Shown here: piece by piece, positions 1-11,900 of the stretch | Layout of the letters: each line of letters begins with the position of its first letter | Position numbering within the stretch: position 1 is the first letter of the stretch | From: Pycnopodia helianthoides | Lineage: Eukaryota > Echinodermata > Asteroidea > Forcipulatida > Asteriidae | Assembly: GCA_032158295.1 (NCBI GenBank) | Contig: CM063251.1 | Coordinates: forward strand, 6,978,253-7,042,252 | DNA length: 64,000 nt | Direction: 5' to 3' | Notes under the pieces: generated by a model | What the model was told of the DNA's origin: nothing | Database searches by the model: none | Seen by the model: the letters and a program-made list of their open reading frames with translations, nothing else | Program-made: the position numbers and the translations under genes

Positions 1-635
1 AAATGAGTCTATGAGGGGAGCATGCAAGTATAAGAAGTTAATCATCTTCTACAGAACTGTCAATATGCTTTCATTCTGGCAACTATTTGAACGAGCTAAA
101 CACATATGTCACTTTGTGAAAATGCTAAGCTTCAGGTCCGACAGACGGGTAACTATGTGAAAACGACAAAAAAGACAGTTCACGCAAGTTTGTCACCGTG
201 CAAGCGCTATGTCATTCAATAGGAGTGATATCAATTAGGTTCTTAAACTCCTTGGTGAAGAAAAAGCACATTATGGGTTAAAGTGCCTTGCTCAAAGAAA
301 ACCGAGCTGACTGAATTAAAACAAAACATGAGTGACACAGTAAATTGCAAAGATAGTAATGTGTTTTCCAAAATAGAAGATGCGTTGGGAGTAAGCAGCC
401 AAACTAGCACCACCCTCACAGGTACCCATGTACACATTGGAGGTGAGAAGCGTTTTAGTCGAGGACTCACTTACTTGTTTATCTATTTATTTTATTACAC
501 TGTGCACTGGCAAAACGACCATAAGTCAACGATACACAACAATAAAATAAAATATACAACTGAGAAACTGAAAATGTAGTATACAAATCTGCGTAAAAAA
601 CCAAGCCAATGAGTCCTGCTTATTAACTACTACCT
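1..635. other. Left edge, no confident gene
   Basis: AT-rich sequence with no exon I can defend. A plus-strand open frame at 283-579 has a donor-like GGAG|GTGAGA at about 447, but no convincing acceptor and no recognisable domain. By position this may lie inside the intron or body of the gene whose first exon is at 4371-4464. Confidence 0.4.
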
Positions 636-832
636 GGGCCCAACTTCATAGAGCTGCTTTAAGCAGAAAATATTGCTTAAATAATTGCCTGCTAAGCAGA
701 AATGAGCAGGATACCAGTTACAAATTGCACATGTGGTATGGTAGTTTGGTTGGTAACCTTATTCTGTTAAGCACAATTTTGTTGTGCCTAGCTACTTTTT
801 GTGCTTTAAAAGCAGCTCTATAAAATTGGGCC
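636..832. mobile_element. Foldback MITE, GGGCCCAATTTCATAGAGC family, copy 1
   Basis: The two ends are inverted copies: the left end reads GGGCCCAACTTCATAGAGCT and the right end is the reverse complement of a similar string ending ATTGGGCC. The interior has runs of TGCTTAAGCAG-like inverted motifs and no coding capacity. Related copies lie at 30855-31054 and 43810-43992 inside collagen introns. Shared terminal sequence plus shared interior marks a dispersed non-autonomous element. I could not assign a transposase superfamily. Confidence 0.75.
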
Positions 833-853
833 GGGGGGGGGGGGGGGGGGGGG
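833..853 (+). repeat. Poly-G run (21 G)
   Basis: An uninterrupted run of 21 G directly follows the right end of the MITE at 636-832 and continues as TGAGGGGG. It could form G-quadruplexes and is a likely site of sequencing length error. Confidence 0.9.
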
Positions 854-904
854 TGAGGGGGTAGGAAATCGGCAGTGGGACTACTACTTTTACTTAGTGG
901 ATCA

Positions 905-1210
905 GGGGGACTTCTCATTATTAACTTCACTGCTGTGGAGTTAGTTCTTGATTGGTCTCAACGTTTCGACTAGCCTGCTCAAGTCATTGTCAAGAGACTG
1001 ACAACGTCACAACCTGCTACTATAGTTAATAATAGTGGCTTCTTATATAGCACTGGGGGGACTTCTCATTATTAACTTCACTGCTGTGGAGTTAGTTCTT
1101 GATTGGTCTCAACGTTTCGACTAGCCTGCTCAAGTCATTGTCAAGAGACTGACAACGTCACAACCTGCTACTATAGTTAATAATAATAATAATAGTGGCT
1201 TCTTATATAG
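905..1210 (+). repeat. 151-bp tandem duplication
   Basis: A block beginning GGGGGACTTCTCATTATTAA at about 905 recurs at about 1056 (offset 151 bp). The copies are nearly identical except for an AATAATAAT expansion near the end of the second. Near identity indicates a recent duplication. No coding content. Confidence 0.85.
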
Positions 1211-2581
1211 CGCTCATATCCGTCACTCAGTGACGCTCAAGGCGCTTCAACAGTCAGTATTTTCCTGCAAGGTATATATGTGGAGCTACTAGTTGACACG
1301 TGAGTCTTGTCACACAAGGCCATTGTTACAGGGCATCCTGAAGACAGCCAACTGCACTGAATGCAAAAAAAAAACACTTCAAAAGCCCAAGAGACATGTC
1401 TCGACCAGCCTCCTACTAATTACTATCCCCAAGACTAATCACATGAAAAATCATCCATAAGTCTTTTGTTCTTGTAGAAGAGGGTTGCTTGTAAATTGCC
1501 TGGTGTGACATGGACCTTACACAATTTTTATAGTCAACTTGATTGCAACCAACTAAGCAGCGCGTTGAAAATTAACACTTCGGAAGATACATTTTTCCAC
1601 CATCGGGTTTACCATCCCCAAGAAAATTACGTAAAAATCTGAAATGAGAAGATTTTCTGGAATTGGATACCTGTTGAGTTGCCACATGTGCCAGTGACTC
1701 ATTCTCTAAGGAAGAGCCTCCATATAGGTTCAACAGAAGGGTGAACAATTTACAATGAAGTATTGTGATGATTCCAGCCGGCTACCTTGTCTATAGACAG
1801 TCTTTGTTTTATACTGACCAGTTGGACACCCATTTCCAATAATTGAGCTGAAAATGGGTCAGTTTTTTGCTTTGCTTGGGGCCGATTCCCTTCTTTCAAG
1901 AACATTTGCAGGACATGAGGAGAGATTCAACAAAAGAAATCCTGAAATTCCCTTGAAACGAACAGGAAGTTTATGTTTTAAAAGTGGGAGAAATTGTATA
2001 TTTTTTTTATCAAAGCACTATCTCTGTGAAAAATAGAAACTCTGAATTACAGGGAATAAACTGGAAAGAGAGTTTCCAGAACATAGAGACGAAACTGGAC
2101 CCCTACAACCTCAACCTCAACCTCAACCTCACCAAACAAACCCCATTCCCAGTGGTGGTGTTACCACAAGACTAATCAACATTAAACAATAAAAATCCAA
2201 TCTTTTCCTAAGAGAGAAGGAGCCTTAAACATCCCCCTCCACATTTTCAGAAGTGTGAGCCCAGGGCTTGAATTTTACACTGGACCACAGGTCCAAGGCC
2301 AGTAGTTTTAGTGTTGGGCCAGTAAACTAATGAACAAGTCCAGCAGTCTTGTGCTTTTCAGTTGAAACAATAAGATGTTCAAATCTTGACTTTGAGTCTA
2401 CTATATAACACCTTTCAATTCTATTGAGTAGTGAAGTATACTTAATACCCATTACAACAAACGTGATAAACCTTCTCTTATATGTCTTAGTGCTTGTTCA
2501 AATAATTAAATGCATGCTAGCCTGTGTCAGGAAGGTTTTTTCTTCTTCTCATTTTGATTATGGCCTTGTAAAAACAATTCT
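1211..2581. other. No gene recognised
   Basis: I see no exon with both splice sites and no RNA gene here. There is a short (CCTCAA)n run near 2106-2130. Confidence 0.4.
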
Positions 2582-2728
2582 GGGCTTGATTTCACAAAGC
2601 ACTAAGATTCATCTAAAAATGAGTTGTCAGTATCACCATAGCAATTTGTATTGTGACATCACACTTTGCCTAGAAGTTATGATTGATTCGCAGTTAAGAT
2701 CAACCTCAGCTCTTTGTGAAATCAGCCC
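2582..2728. mobile_element. Foldback MITE with TTTCACAAAG ends, intact copy
   Basis: The ends are inverted: GGGCTTGATTTCACAAAG on the left and CTTTGTGAAATCAGCCC on the right. The same element, interrupted by another insertion, lies at 4797-5329. This copy holds the uninterrupted sequence CGCAGTTAAGATCAA at the matching point, so it serves as a natural empty site. An open frame at 2424-2828 overlaps it and is not taken as a gene. Confidence 0.8.
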
Positions 2729-4370
2729 CTGGTCCAGTAAATATTTTGAGCAACAAGCCTCGTGGTCGTGTGGATTTCCCCCTGGCAACTCTTTTCCCAA
2801 ATTTACCCCGTCCGCAACAGGTAATTAGAATACAATCCTTGTGCGCCAGCACTTGCCCTGTATATGCTTAAATTGCACTATTTCTGTTCCTATGTAGTTG
2901 CTGACGCTAGGTTTCTGTTGCAAAACCTTTGCTGACACAGGCAGTTTTCTATTTTACAGCGACCTTGTTCTCATGAGGACACCATTCTAAAAGGTCAACT
3001 CCAGGGACAATTCCATTTAACTTGGCTCCATCTGCTTAAAGGAGTGGTTATTCAAGGAGCTTATTTTAGACTGATCTTTTATCAGGCAAATAATGCAATG
3101 AAAACCTAATTAGGTGTAATGCTTTACAGATGTATACAATACATTTCACTTTTACCCCTACAGTAAATACGTAATCATACTAAACGAAAACATTAAAAAA
3201 TGTTTTTTTTTAAATGAAAAAAATTACTCAAATTAAACAAGTTCAGAAAAAGTGCTGTCGTTAAGTTCTACAAGACATGTATTTGTTTGGATTATTTGTT
3301 GTTATTTGTATGAATTCTAAATGCTTAGCCACAGTTGATTTCCTCTAAATTGAGATGGTTCTGGAAGCTAAACAAAAATAAATCAAAAAACCTTTTCTCC
3401 AAGGTTATGATAACAAATGTTAAAACTTAGGCAGGGTTTGTTTTTAAATGTTTGTACAATACTCAAAAATCAATATTATTTACATACATATTTTATTTGC
3501 AACAGTTAGAAAGTCATTCAAAAAAACTATATATATATACATATATCATTGTAATCTATTTTTAAAAAATGCTCAATTGTACTCTTATTAGCTTAAAAGT
3601 TGTGAATAGTGTTTAGATTCACACTAGATAAACCAAATGACTACTTGTAGATTCATTTTACCAACAGCGATACCTCATCCACTGAAATGAGCAAGTGGAT
3701 TTTTCTGGTTTAGTAATAGCATTTTGCCTCAACAAAGAATTTAGTACCAGTACATTGATTTCAACAAAACAGGATAAAAAAAGAAAAATGTACTTTTCAC
3801 AATTACACTTTGTTACACACAGATGAAAAAGCAATCTACATATAAACTACCTGACTATAGTCTGCAATTGAATTAGTCAATGTGTGCCAAGGATCTAAGC
3901 CCTTCTTCCAGGCACACAAAGTACTTTTTGTCTCTAAAAGAACGTCCTAAGCGATAAAATGGCACAAATCTTGTTGCTGGTTTTACACCAAAGATATGTT
4001 TTCCCCATTACAAAAATTAACCTTTCTAACCTTCCTAGCAGAAGACCCGATTAAACTTTCACGCTCACTTTTGTTGAAACACAATTTTGCATGTTAGTTG
4101 CAAACGCCCTTTCACCTGTAAAACTTTCATTACGTCCTACTTCCGGGCACACGACATGGTTAGATTTCATAGAAAAACTTTGAAAATGAACAAGGTGTAT
4201 TGCCTTGGTGACTCTTCTTAAATAGTCAATAAATAATCAATAAACAAATTATAACTGCCAGCTCCAGATAGTTCTATGTCTATATTTCACAAGTGAACGT
4301 AGTTAAGAGAAGCAAGGGAAGTTTATTTTCACAAAATCTAAATAGAATAGAATGAGAAAGTTTTTCTTAC
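2729..4370. other. Probable first intron of the left-edge secreted gene
   Basis: The sequence follows the donor at 4370 on the minus strand and is AT-rich. I looked for a phase-1 exon on the minus strand (collagen repeat, cysteine module) and found none. The next exon is therefore either short and unrecognised or beyond the window edge. Confidence 0.4.
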
Positions 4371-4464
4371 CTGGGCTACTACTTGATTGAGCCATAGCAG
4401 AGGCACAGAGCACAGTGAGAAACAAAAGGAGCAAGCCCCATCGATGGCCCACAAAGCTATACAT
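4371..4464 (-). CDS. First coding exon of a second secreted-protein gene (signal peptide; gene runs off left edge)
   Basis: On the minus strand an ATG at 4464-4462 opens a 31-codon frame starting MYSFVGHRWG, followed by a strong hydrophobic core (LLLLFLTVLCASA) and then MAQSSSSP. This is a textbook signal peptide, with likely cleavage after ASA or AMA. The exon ends in CCCAG and is followed by the donor GTAAGA, giving a phase-1 end. A purine sits at -3 of the ATG. A TATA-like box and an inverted CCAAT box lie upstream at the expected spacing. The product class is unknown. A signal-peptide exon ending in phase 1 fits many extracellular-matrix genes, including fibrillar collagens with phase-1 modules, so a tandem matrix gene is possible, but nothing further is visible. 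It has the same orientation as the collagen gene and lies about 16 kb beyond its 3' end. Confidence 0.72.
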
Positions 4465-4670
4465 ACCGAGGGATGTACAATCTCTGCAGTCCCGAACTAA
4501 CCCAACAAAATAACAATCAAAAGGTACCAGGCTCCAAGACTGCCAGCCTCTTCTTAACCAAAACAGGCAGAGGACTCAACTGGCTCATTCACCACTTGTT
4601 GCAGCTGGCCTTTTATCTGGCTATTATGGGATGGGCAGCTACACTGGGGCTAAATCTTCCAGCCAATGGG
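4465..4670 (-). promoter_or_regulatory. Core promoter and 5' UTR of the left-edge secreted gene
   Basis: Reading the minus strand, an ATTGG (inverted CCAAT, plus-strand CCAAT at 4663-4667) is followed about 50 bp later by GATAAAAGG (ATAAAA at 4616-4611). Transcription would start near 4583-4588, which puts the CCAAT element near -80 and leaves a 5' UTR of about 120 nt before the ATG at 4464. The start site is inferred from spacing only. Confidence 0.6.
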
Positions 4671-4796
4671 AGGGTCTTGTGTTTTTTTGATGTAAGGGGA
4701 CACGGAGTGGGATTCTGAGCACTGCCCTGATGGCAATCCCAGACACTCCAGTGGGAAGAGTGTTTGTTCTGCTAGTCATTTTTAATAGGGACCTAT

Positions 4797-5329
4797 GGCT
4801 GATTGTCACAAAGCACTAAGATTCATCTTAAGGATGAGTTGTCGGTGTTAGTGATTTGTATTGTGACGTCACACTTTGCCTAGCAATTATGATTGATTCG
4901 CAGTTTAAAGGCACTTGACACTATTGGAAATTACTCAAAATAATTGTTAGCATAAAAAATTACTTGGTAACGAGCAATGGAGAGCTGTTGATAGTATAAA
5001 ACATTGTGAGAAACGGCTCCCTCTGAAGTAACGTAGTTTTTGAGAAAGAAGTTATTTCTCAGTAAAATATTTGAATTGATTTTGAGACCTCATGCGCGAG
5101 GTCTCAAAATCAAGCATCTGAAAGCACACAACTTCGTGTGACAAGTCTGTTTTTTCTTCCATTATTATCTCGCAACTTCGACGACCAATTGAGTTCAAAT
5201 TTTCACAGGTTTGTTATTTTGTGCATATGTTGAGATACATGTACACCAAGTGAGAAGACTGGTCTTTGACAATTACCAAAGGTGTCCAGTGTCTTTAAAA
5301 TCAATCTTAGCTCTTTGTGAAATTCAGCC
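4797..5329. mobile_element. Foldback MITE (second copy) split by a nested insertion
   Basis: The flanks at 4797-4904 and 5299-5329 match the MITE at 2582-2728, including the shared core TGACxTCACACTTTGCCTAG and the CTTTGTGAAATTCAGCC end. The middle is occupied by a TTAA-flanked element. Confidence 0.8.
4905..5298. mobile_element. TTAA-flanked MITE (piggyBac type), nested copy
   Basis: TTAA occurs at 4905-4908 and 5295-5298. Just inside are inverted ends: AGGCACTTGACACTATTGG on the left and the reverse complement of CCAAAGGTGTCCAGTGTCT on the right. Comparison with the unoccupied site at 2582-2728 (single TTAA) shows that TTAA was duplicated on insertion, the signature of piggyBac-family transposition. 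The interior contains an inverted GAGGTCTCAAAATCAAG motif and no coding capacity. Related copies lie at 28054-28442 and 37663-38027. Confidence 0.82.
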
Positions 5330-5415
5330 AAGAATTCAGCATTGTTGCATTGATGCTTCGCCCCCCCCCCCATTCCGACTAGTTAATGATTAAAAAAATC
5401 GCTTAAATCTGATGA

Positions 5416-5768
5416 TTAAAGGAAAGGTATACATTTGGTAATCACTCTTGAAATTAATAGCAATAAAAACTTACTTGGTTAGAAGTGTAAAGCATTTTTA
5501 TAATCATTTTACTTCGGAGTAATGTGGTTATGGAAAAATTTATCAATTTTTTATCAGAAAAAAATTGAATCTGAGAAGCGTTTCTGTCAGAAATGTTTCT
5601 CAGATTGTGTATTCCAATTGCGGTATATTCTTCCTGAGGGGACATAACCGCTACGGATTTTCGGTAATATCTCAAAAATGCTACCAACTTTTGAAATTAT
5701 ATTTTCACATGTTAGTTTTATTGTATATATCTACATTTCCAAAAACCAAATGTATACTTTGCCTTTAA
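5416..5768. mobile_element. TTAA-flanked MITE, subfamily 2, copy 1
   Basis: TTAA occurs at both ends (5416-5419 and 5765-5768), with inverted termini AGG(AAA)GGTATACATTTGG and CCAAATGTATACTTTGCCT. The interior contains CAGATTGTGTATTCCAATT, also present (inverted or direct) in the copies at 5975-6339 and 41492-41845. Non-coding. Confidence 0.78.
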
Positions 5769-5974
5769 ACTTTAAAAAGATTAAGCCCACACTCTGCACC
5801 TTACTGGAGTTTTTTTACCCCCTCCACATGCAGAGAAGTTAAATTGTTGAAGGTGGTCACCTCCAGTTCACACAAATTCCAATCCACATTAACACCGTTC
5901 AAGTGTCTCATGATCATGTCTGGCAACAGTGATTTACTCCCCAGTGTGCAACTGGTGTTAAAGATTGATTTTCC

Positions 5975-6339
5975 TTAAAGGCAAAGTATACCTTTGATTT
6001 TTGGGACCTTTTAATTGTTTTAATCCTATATAAATGTAGGTATAATAAAACTAACCTGTGAAAATTTCATAGGATTTCAAAAGATGGCCCCTTTTTTGAA
6101 ATACCAAAATCCGCAGCGAATATGTCCACGCATAAAGAATAGTCCCTCATAGGAATACACAATCTGAGGACATTTCTAGATTCAAATTTGGGGGGATAAA
6201 AACTGACATAATTTTCCATATCCACATTCTTTTGAATTGAAATATTTATACTATCGAAAGTTGCCGTACTTCTAACCAAGTAAGTTTTTATTGCCATTAA
6301 TTTTTCAGAGTGATTACCAAACGTGTACCTTCCCTTTAA
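5975..6339. mobile_element. TTAA-flanked MITE, subfamily 2, copy 2 (opposite orientation)
   Basis: TTAA occurs at 5975-5978 and 6336-6339. The left end reads AGGCAAAGTATACCTTTG, and the right end ACCAAACGTGTACCTTCCCT is its degenerate inverse. It lies about 200 bp from copy 1 and is inverted relative to it. Confidence 0.75.
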
Positions 6340-7465
6340 ACACCGTTACCCTGGCTTTTCCCAAAGTCAACAACACACCAATGTCAGAAATCAGTAACAT
6401 ATTTTCTTCCTAATGGGTTCCAGACATTCCATGGTACGCATTAAAATGTTCGTTGGATATATCAACTGCATCGTCAACTGTTCCCCCTCCTTTTTCCCCT
6501 GTCCTACACCAGTTTGTAATGCCTTTTCTCTGAAGATCAATCATAATGCTAAATTCTATATTTTAATAATGATCTCACAACTTCTTTATAAAGAAAACGA
6601 GATTCCATTTTTAAGACCCGTTTTATTTTCATCGATAGGCAACAATTTTGTTAAAGGCAAGAGAGTCAAAATAAACACTCTTTCCAGGAATAAACTCGCA
6701 GTTCTCACTTTCCTTGAAGCATTTTTGTTTACACAAACTTAAAATAAACAAACACTGATTCTGTTTCTTCAGTTACCTTGACACTCGGTGGAGAAGTTTA
6801 ACAGCTTAAGGGCAGACAGATTTTGCGTGGCATTTTGATTATACTGGTGATCTCAGTATTTTTTCTTCCTCCATGGAGTGATGAAGAGCAGGCTGTTTTC
6901 CCCTCCATTTTTTTCTTGTCTGTAAACAAAAAATAAAAATTGATTGAAAAATTAGTTTTTCTCAAAACTTCACATAACGGTGGAACAAATATGCATTGCG
7001 AGTCATCTCCAGAACTGTTCTGTACGTATTCAGGCCTGATATGTGGTCCTTGGAAAAAAAGTAGGAACATTTCATCGAGTACAAGGGCTGACCTACATGT
7101 ACACGCGGTGAAGGCTTTCATACACTTTGTATGCCTTATTATTAAAAATTTGTGAATTTTTCCAAGGGCAAAAAATTTGGAAAACAGCCTTAAGCAGGAA
7201 GAATATCATGCCTAATATTAAAGAATTAGCCGTTGAAAAGTGATTTACATCACTAAGAACTGAAAAGTTAAACACAGTTTCAAAAGTAGCAAATTTATTT
7301 CAAGGTTTTAATCTATTTTCTAACAGGCAACTTGTACAATGAAAAAAATGGTGGTTCCAATCCTGGATGCAACTTTTTCAAAGCGTTCTATACACATCAT
7401 TTTTGATGATAGAATAATTCATGTAGTCTCAAATTTATCTATAACTAACTCATGTAGCTCTATAT
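6340..7465. other. No gene recognised
   Basis: Several short open frames occur on both strands, but none has splice-site support or a recognisable motif. Confidence 0.4.
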
Positions 7466-8926
7466 CATCTGAGATCTCACTGATCTCATCTGAGATCTCA
7501 CTGATCTCATCTGAGATCTCACTGATCTCATCTGAGATCTCACTGATCTCATCTGAGATCTCACTGATCTCATCTGAGATCTCACTGATCTCATCTGAGA
7601 TCTCACTGATCTCATCTGAGATCTCACTGATCTCATCTGAGATCTCACTCATCTCATCTGAGATCTCACTCATCTCATCTGAGATCTCACTCATCTCATC
7701 TGAGATCTCACTCATCTCATCTGAGATCTCACTCAATTGGTTTCTCATCTGAGATCTCACTCATCTCATCTGAGATCTCACTCATCTCATCTGAGATCTC
7801 ACTCATTCATCTGAATCTCATCATCTCATCTGAGACTCTCACTCATTTCTCATTCTTTAGATCTCACTCATCTCATCTGAGATCTCACTCATCTCATCTG
7901 AGATCTCACTCATCTCATCTGAGATCTCACTCATCTCATCTGAGATCTCACTCATCTCATCTGAGATCTCACTCATCTCATCTGAGATCTCACTCATCTC
8001 ATCTGAGATCTCACTCATCTCATCTGAGATCTCACTCATCCATCTGAGATCTCACTCATCTCATCTGAGATCTCACTCATCTCATCTGAGATCTCACTCA
8101 TCTCATCTGAGATCTCACTCATCTCATCTGAGATCTCACTCATCTCATCTGAGATCTCACTCATCTCATCTGAGATCTCACTCATCTCATCTGAGATCTC
8201 ACTCATCTCATCTGAGATCTCACTCATCTCATCTGAGATCTCACTCATCTCATCTGAGATCTCACTCATCCATCTGAGATCTCACTCATCTCATCTGAGA
8301 TCTCACTCATCTCATCTGAGATCTCACTCATCTCATCTGAGATCTCACTCATCTCATCTGAGATCTCACTCATCTCATCTGAGATCTCACTCATCTCATC
8401 TGAGATCTCACTCATCTCATCTGAGATCTCACTCATCTCATCTGAGATCTCACTCATCTCATCTGAGATCTCACTCATCTCATCTGAGATCTCACTCATC
8501 TCATCTGAGATCTCACTCATCTCATCTGAGATCTCACTCATCTCATCTGAGATCTCACTCATCGCATCTGAGATCTCACTCATCTCATCTGAGATCTCAC
8601 TCATCTCATCTGAGATCTCACTCATCTCATCTGAGATCTCACTCATCTCATCTGAGATCTCACTCATCTCATCTGAGATCTCACTCATCTCATCTGAGAT
8701 CTCACTCATCTCATCTGAGATCTCACTCATCTCATCTGAGATCTCACTCATCGCATCTGAGATCTCACTCATCTCATCTGAGATCTCACTCATCTCATCT
8801 GAGATCTCACTCATCGCATCTGAGATCTCACTCATCGCATCTGAGATCTCACTCATCATCTGAGATCTCACTGTCATGATTATTCTACTCATCCATCTGA
8901 AATCTCATCACTCATGAGATCTTCAC
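7466..8926. repeat. 21-bp satellite array (TCTGAGATCTCACTCATCTCA)n, about 69 units
   Basis: A nearly perfect tandem array. Each unit contains the 10-bp palindrome TGAGATCTCA. The left block (about 7476-7648) carries CTGATCTCA, the rest CTCATCTCA, and the far right block scattered CATCGCATC variants. Identical one-base deletions (CATCCATC) at about 8040 and 8270 lie 230 bp apart, which equals eleven units minus one base and indicates block duplication. Because the unit is a multiple of three and lacks stops, long frames open on both strands (heptads such as MSEISDE). A degraded stretch interrupts the array at about 7800-7860. Confidence 0.95.
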
Positions 8927-11900
8927 TTTGTCAATGATTCCATATGCTAATTGACTCCCTACACTTGAACAAGCTAAGAGCATTTCTAAGTGCGCTTGAT
9001 CACAATGTCAAGCATTTATGGTAATCGAAAAGACAACAATCTAGAATGACTCACACATCGGTGAAATGCAAAGTCTTTTGCAATGTTCTGCACTGCATTG
9101 GGTCAATCAATTAGATAAAGACAACAATTCTCCTGAAATGATAAACTAAAAAGAGATTTTTTCGACTTCAAAAGGTATGCTGTTCACAACAAACCTTGGT
9201 TTCCAAGATGAATGGATTTCATACATTATTGTCTGCAGGAACTTGTGCATTTGAGTGCGTGGAGTACCAGGTCTCAAGTTTGGAGTAAAATTCCACAAGC
9301 TTATAGCACAAAATTTTTACTGCAGCAGAATTTACTTTACAAGACCAGAATCATAATGAGAAAGAATTTTCTATAAAGTTTAACATGTAAACTGTTTTTA
9401 TTTGAACAATCACTGCGAAGATTTATCTTATTTGTCTTATGGCTAAGTGAACTTTGATGCTCAACACAGAATTGAAAGGTTTTTACCAGACTCACACTCA
9501 AAGTCAACATTTGAATATCTTTTCTTTCAAATTAAAGATATTGCACAAGACAGCCGGATTTGTTTAGTCCTCAGTTTACTGGCTGGATGCTAAAATCACT
9601 GGTCTTGGGCCTGCAGTCCAGTATAAAACTTGAGGCCCCAGTATAATCTGTGTTAGTTATCCAACCTACTTGTACATTCACATCCAGAAGGAAAAGCTAT
9701 AGATTAAAGTAAACACCAGACTTTCAAACAAGCCCTTTACCTATCTCATCACAGCCTAGGGCTTTTGGGGATTAGGCAAGGTCACCACAATGATGGTTTT
9801 TACAGTAATGCAAATCTCATAAACCAAGCAGATTGAACTTACAAGGTAAAAGATCAACTTGTTTACAAAACCCTATAATTTTTAAAAATTATAAATAGTT
9901 AGAGATGTCCAGTAGTATTGCAATGAACTGCGTAGCTTAGAACCTGGAGTATGAGCCGAGACTCTACCTGGTTAACTTGTTGTGCGTTGAATGGACAAAT
10001 ATTCCTCATTTTGTTAACATACAAAACAAAAGTGTATTTTGGAGGACTCTGGGAGCATGTGACATCCCCATCTTTAGCCACTATCTGCAGTTTTAATTTA
10101 ATTTACTCTGGTTTTGAAGCCAAGGACTCTCACAAAAGCGAACGTAATCGCTACAATAGCCAAGAACCCCATGGAGAGAAGACAAAGAAGGAAGTTTCAG
10201 TTTTAGATGTGGGAGGAAAACCACACAGAAACATGCCAGGGAAAACCCACGCAATCAAGTAGGGACTGAAAACTCAATCCACACAGTGCCCCCAGCAGGA
10301 TTCGAACCCGACTTTACATGCAGTTTACACCAGTGGGTTCTTCCGAAACTTCAATTTTGACATGCAAATTCTCTTTGCGTTTTTTGCAAGCATCACACCC
10401 TCTTGCACAGTACGGTTGAAACTTTTTCCATGTTTCTGAAAAATCAAACTGTTCAAACCTGATAAATTAAAAGATTTCAGTCTTCAACAGGAATTGTTTT
10501 ACAACAACTGTACATGTGTCAATGTTAAAAATGAAGTTACTCCTGAACTAAATTTGAATTGTTGAGGGGTTTATCAAATTGACAGACCAATGTAATTTTG
10601 TATTACTATTAGCCTATTCCTACTTCAAGAAAGAAAGCAAAACAGAAAGCAACTTCTCAGCAATTATAGTTAGTTACTGTATATAGGAAAGATTACAAGA
10701 GCTGACCACCATGCATGGGTCAGGTTGAAAGTCCACTGACCTCAAGAGTAGAAGAGTCCAGAGGGACTCGGCCCTGACAAGGACAAACGTGTGATCCCTA
10801 AGAAAAGCTAGTAAAGTTGCTGGTAACGCCATGTATATAAAAACCCTATTTGGGGGAAGTGTGATTTCTAAATCTAGATTTTTTTCTGCTAAAATTATTT
10901 CTGCCAAACAGGAAAAGATGGGGCCAACAAAACAAACTTAAATTATGTGAAAACATTTTACCGGAGGTTGATACAGCAGGAAAATTACAGCATTATTATT
11001 TTGTGACAATGAAAAGGTAAAATGGTACTTTGGGGGTGTTTTAACTGAGAAATTCCTGTTTACACTGAACACACCCAACAATAAAAAGTGCATAAACACA
11101 AAATGATCCCATTTTTCCCAAAGACTGTCTTGCATGATATATAAACCTTGGGCAAGTACAGCTTTAGCACAGAATCAAATCCTCAAGTTATTTTTTCTGC
11201 CTTGGTACAAGGAGAATCTAAAAGAAAATACTTCAACTAGAACAAAATTCAAGTCAAACCATGCCCATCCGCAAATGAGTGCTGTTGCACACAACCAGTT
11301 CCCTCCGTGAAATAAAATCAGGTGATCATCCAGAAGCATAGTTCTTGAAGGTTTCAAAAGCCATATGGTCTTCCTCCTCGTGCCCTTTCACACATCAGGA
11401 AAAAAAGCAGCCCCCCCAAAAAGCATGCACTTTATGACTTATAAAAGGTATTTGGGAAATTCAAGCCATCTCTTGCCAAAGTTGGAGGGCACCCTTTGTA
11501 AACCGAGATGTAAAACGTTGGGTCTTAAGTTACCCAGGGGGGACCAGGCTTGCCTCCAGTACCCCGTGACATCTAATGCCTAGTTATGCTATTAGTGTCC
11601 ATGGCAACTCGTCATGTCTTCAACCCCGAGGTCAAGACCACACTGGCATTGAGGGTCATGTAAACAGCTGGTGTTTTCAGTTGAAATTGAATCAATATCA
11701 GGGGAAATTATTATGGCATCTGCTTGTCAAACTGAGAAATCTGTTGTTGAACATGTGAAAAGTTTTTTTTTTTTTTTTCTCATTTAGTTTGAAGTATTAT
11801 ACCATCCTGCTTGCATTAACGAATTAGCAAAATGTCCAGATCTTGTCATTTCATCTTAAGGACCAAAACGTTGTCTACCTTGGGTTATTATAGAAATATT

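Noticed and set aside
283..579. Possible plus-strand exon (TELTELKQNMSDTVNC...) with a GTGAGA donor near 447
   Set aside because: No convincing acceptor or polypyrimidine tract, no known domain, and a rival frame on the other strand. Not strong enough to call.
2424..2828. 134-codon plus-strand frame
   Set aside because: It overlaps the MITE at 2582-2728 and has no known motif; most of its second half is transposon sequence.
7419..8892. Long open frames of MSEISDE or SSEISLI repeats on both strands
   Set aside because: They follow from a stop-free 21-bp satellite unit, are open on both strands, break at every one-base slip in the array and have no splice or promoter context.
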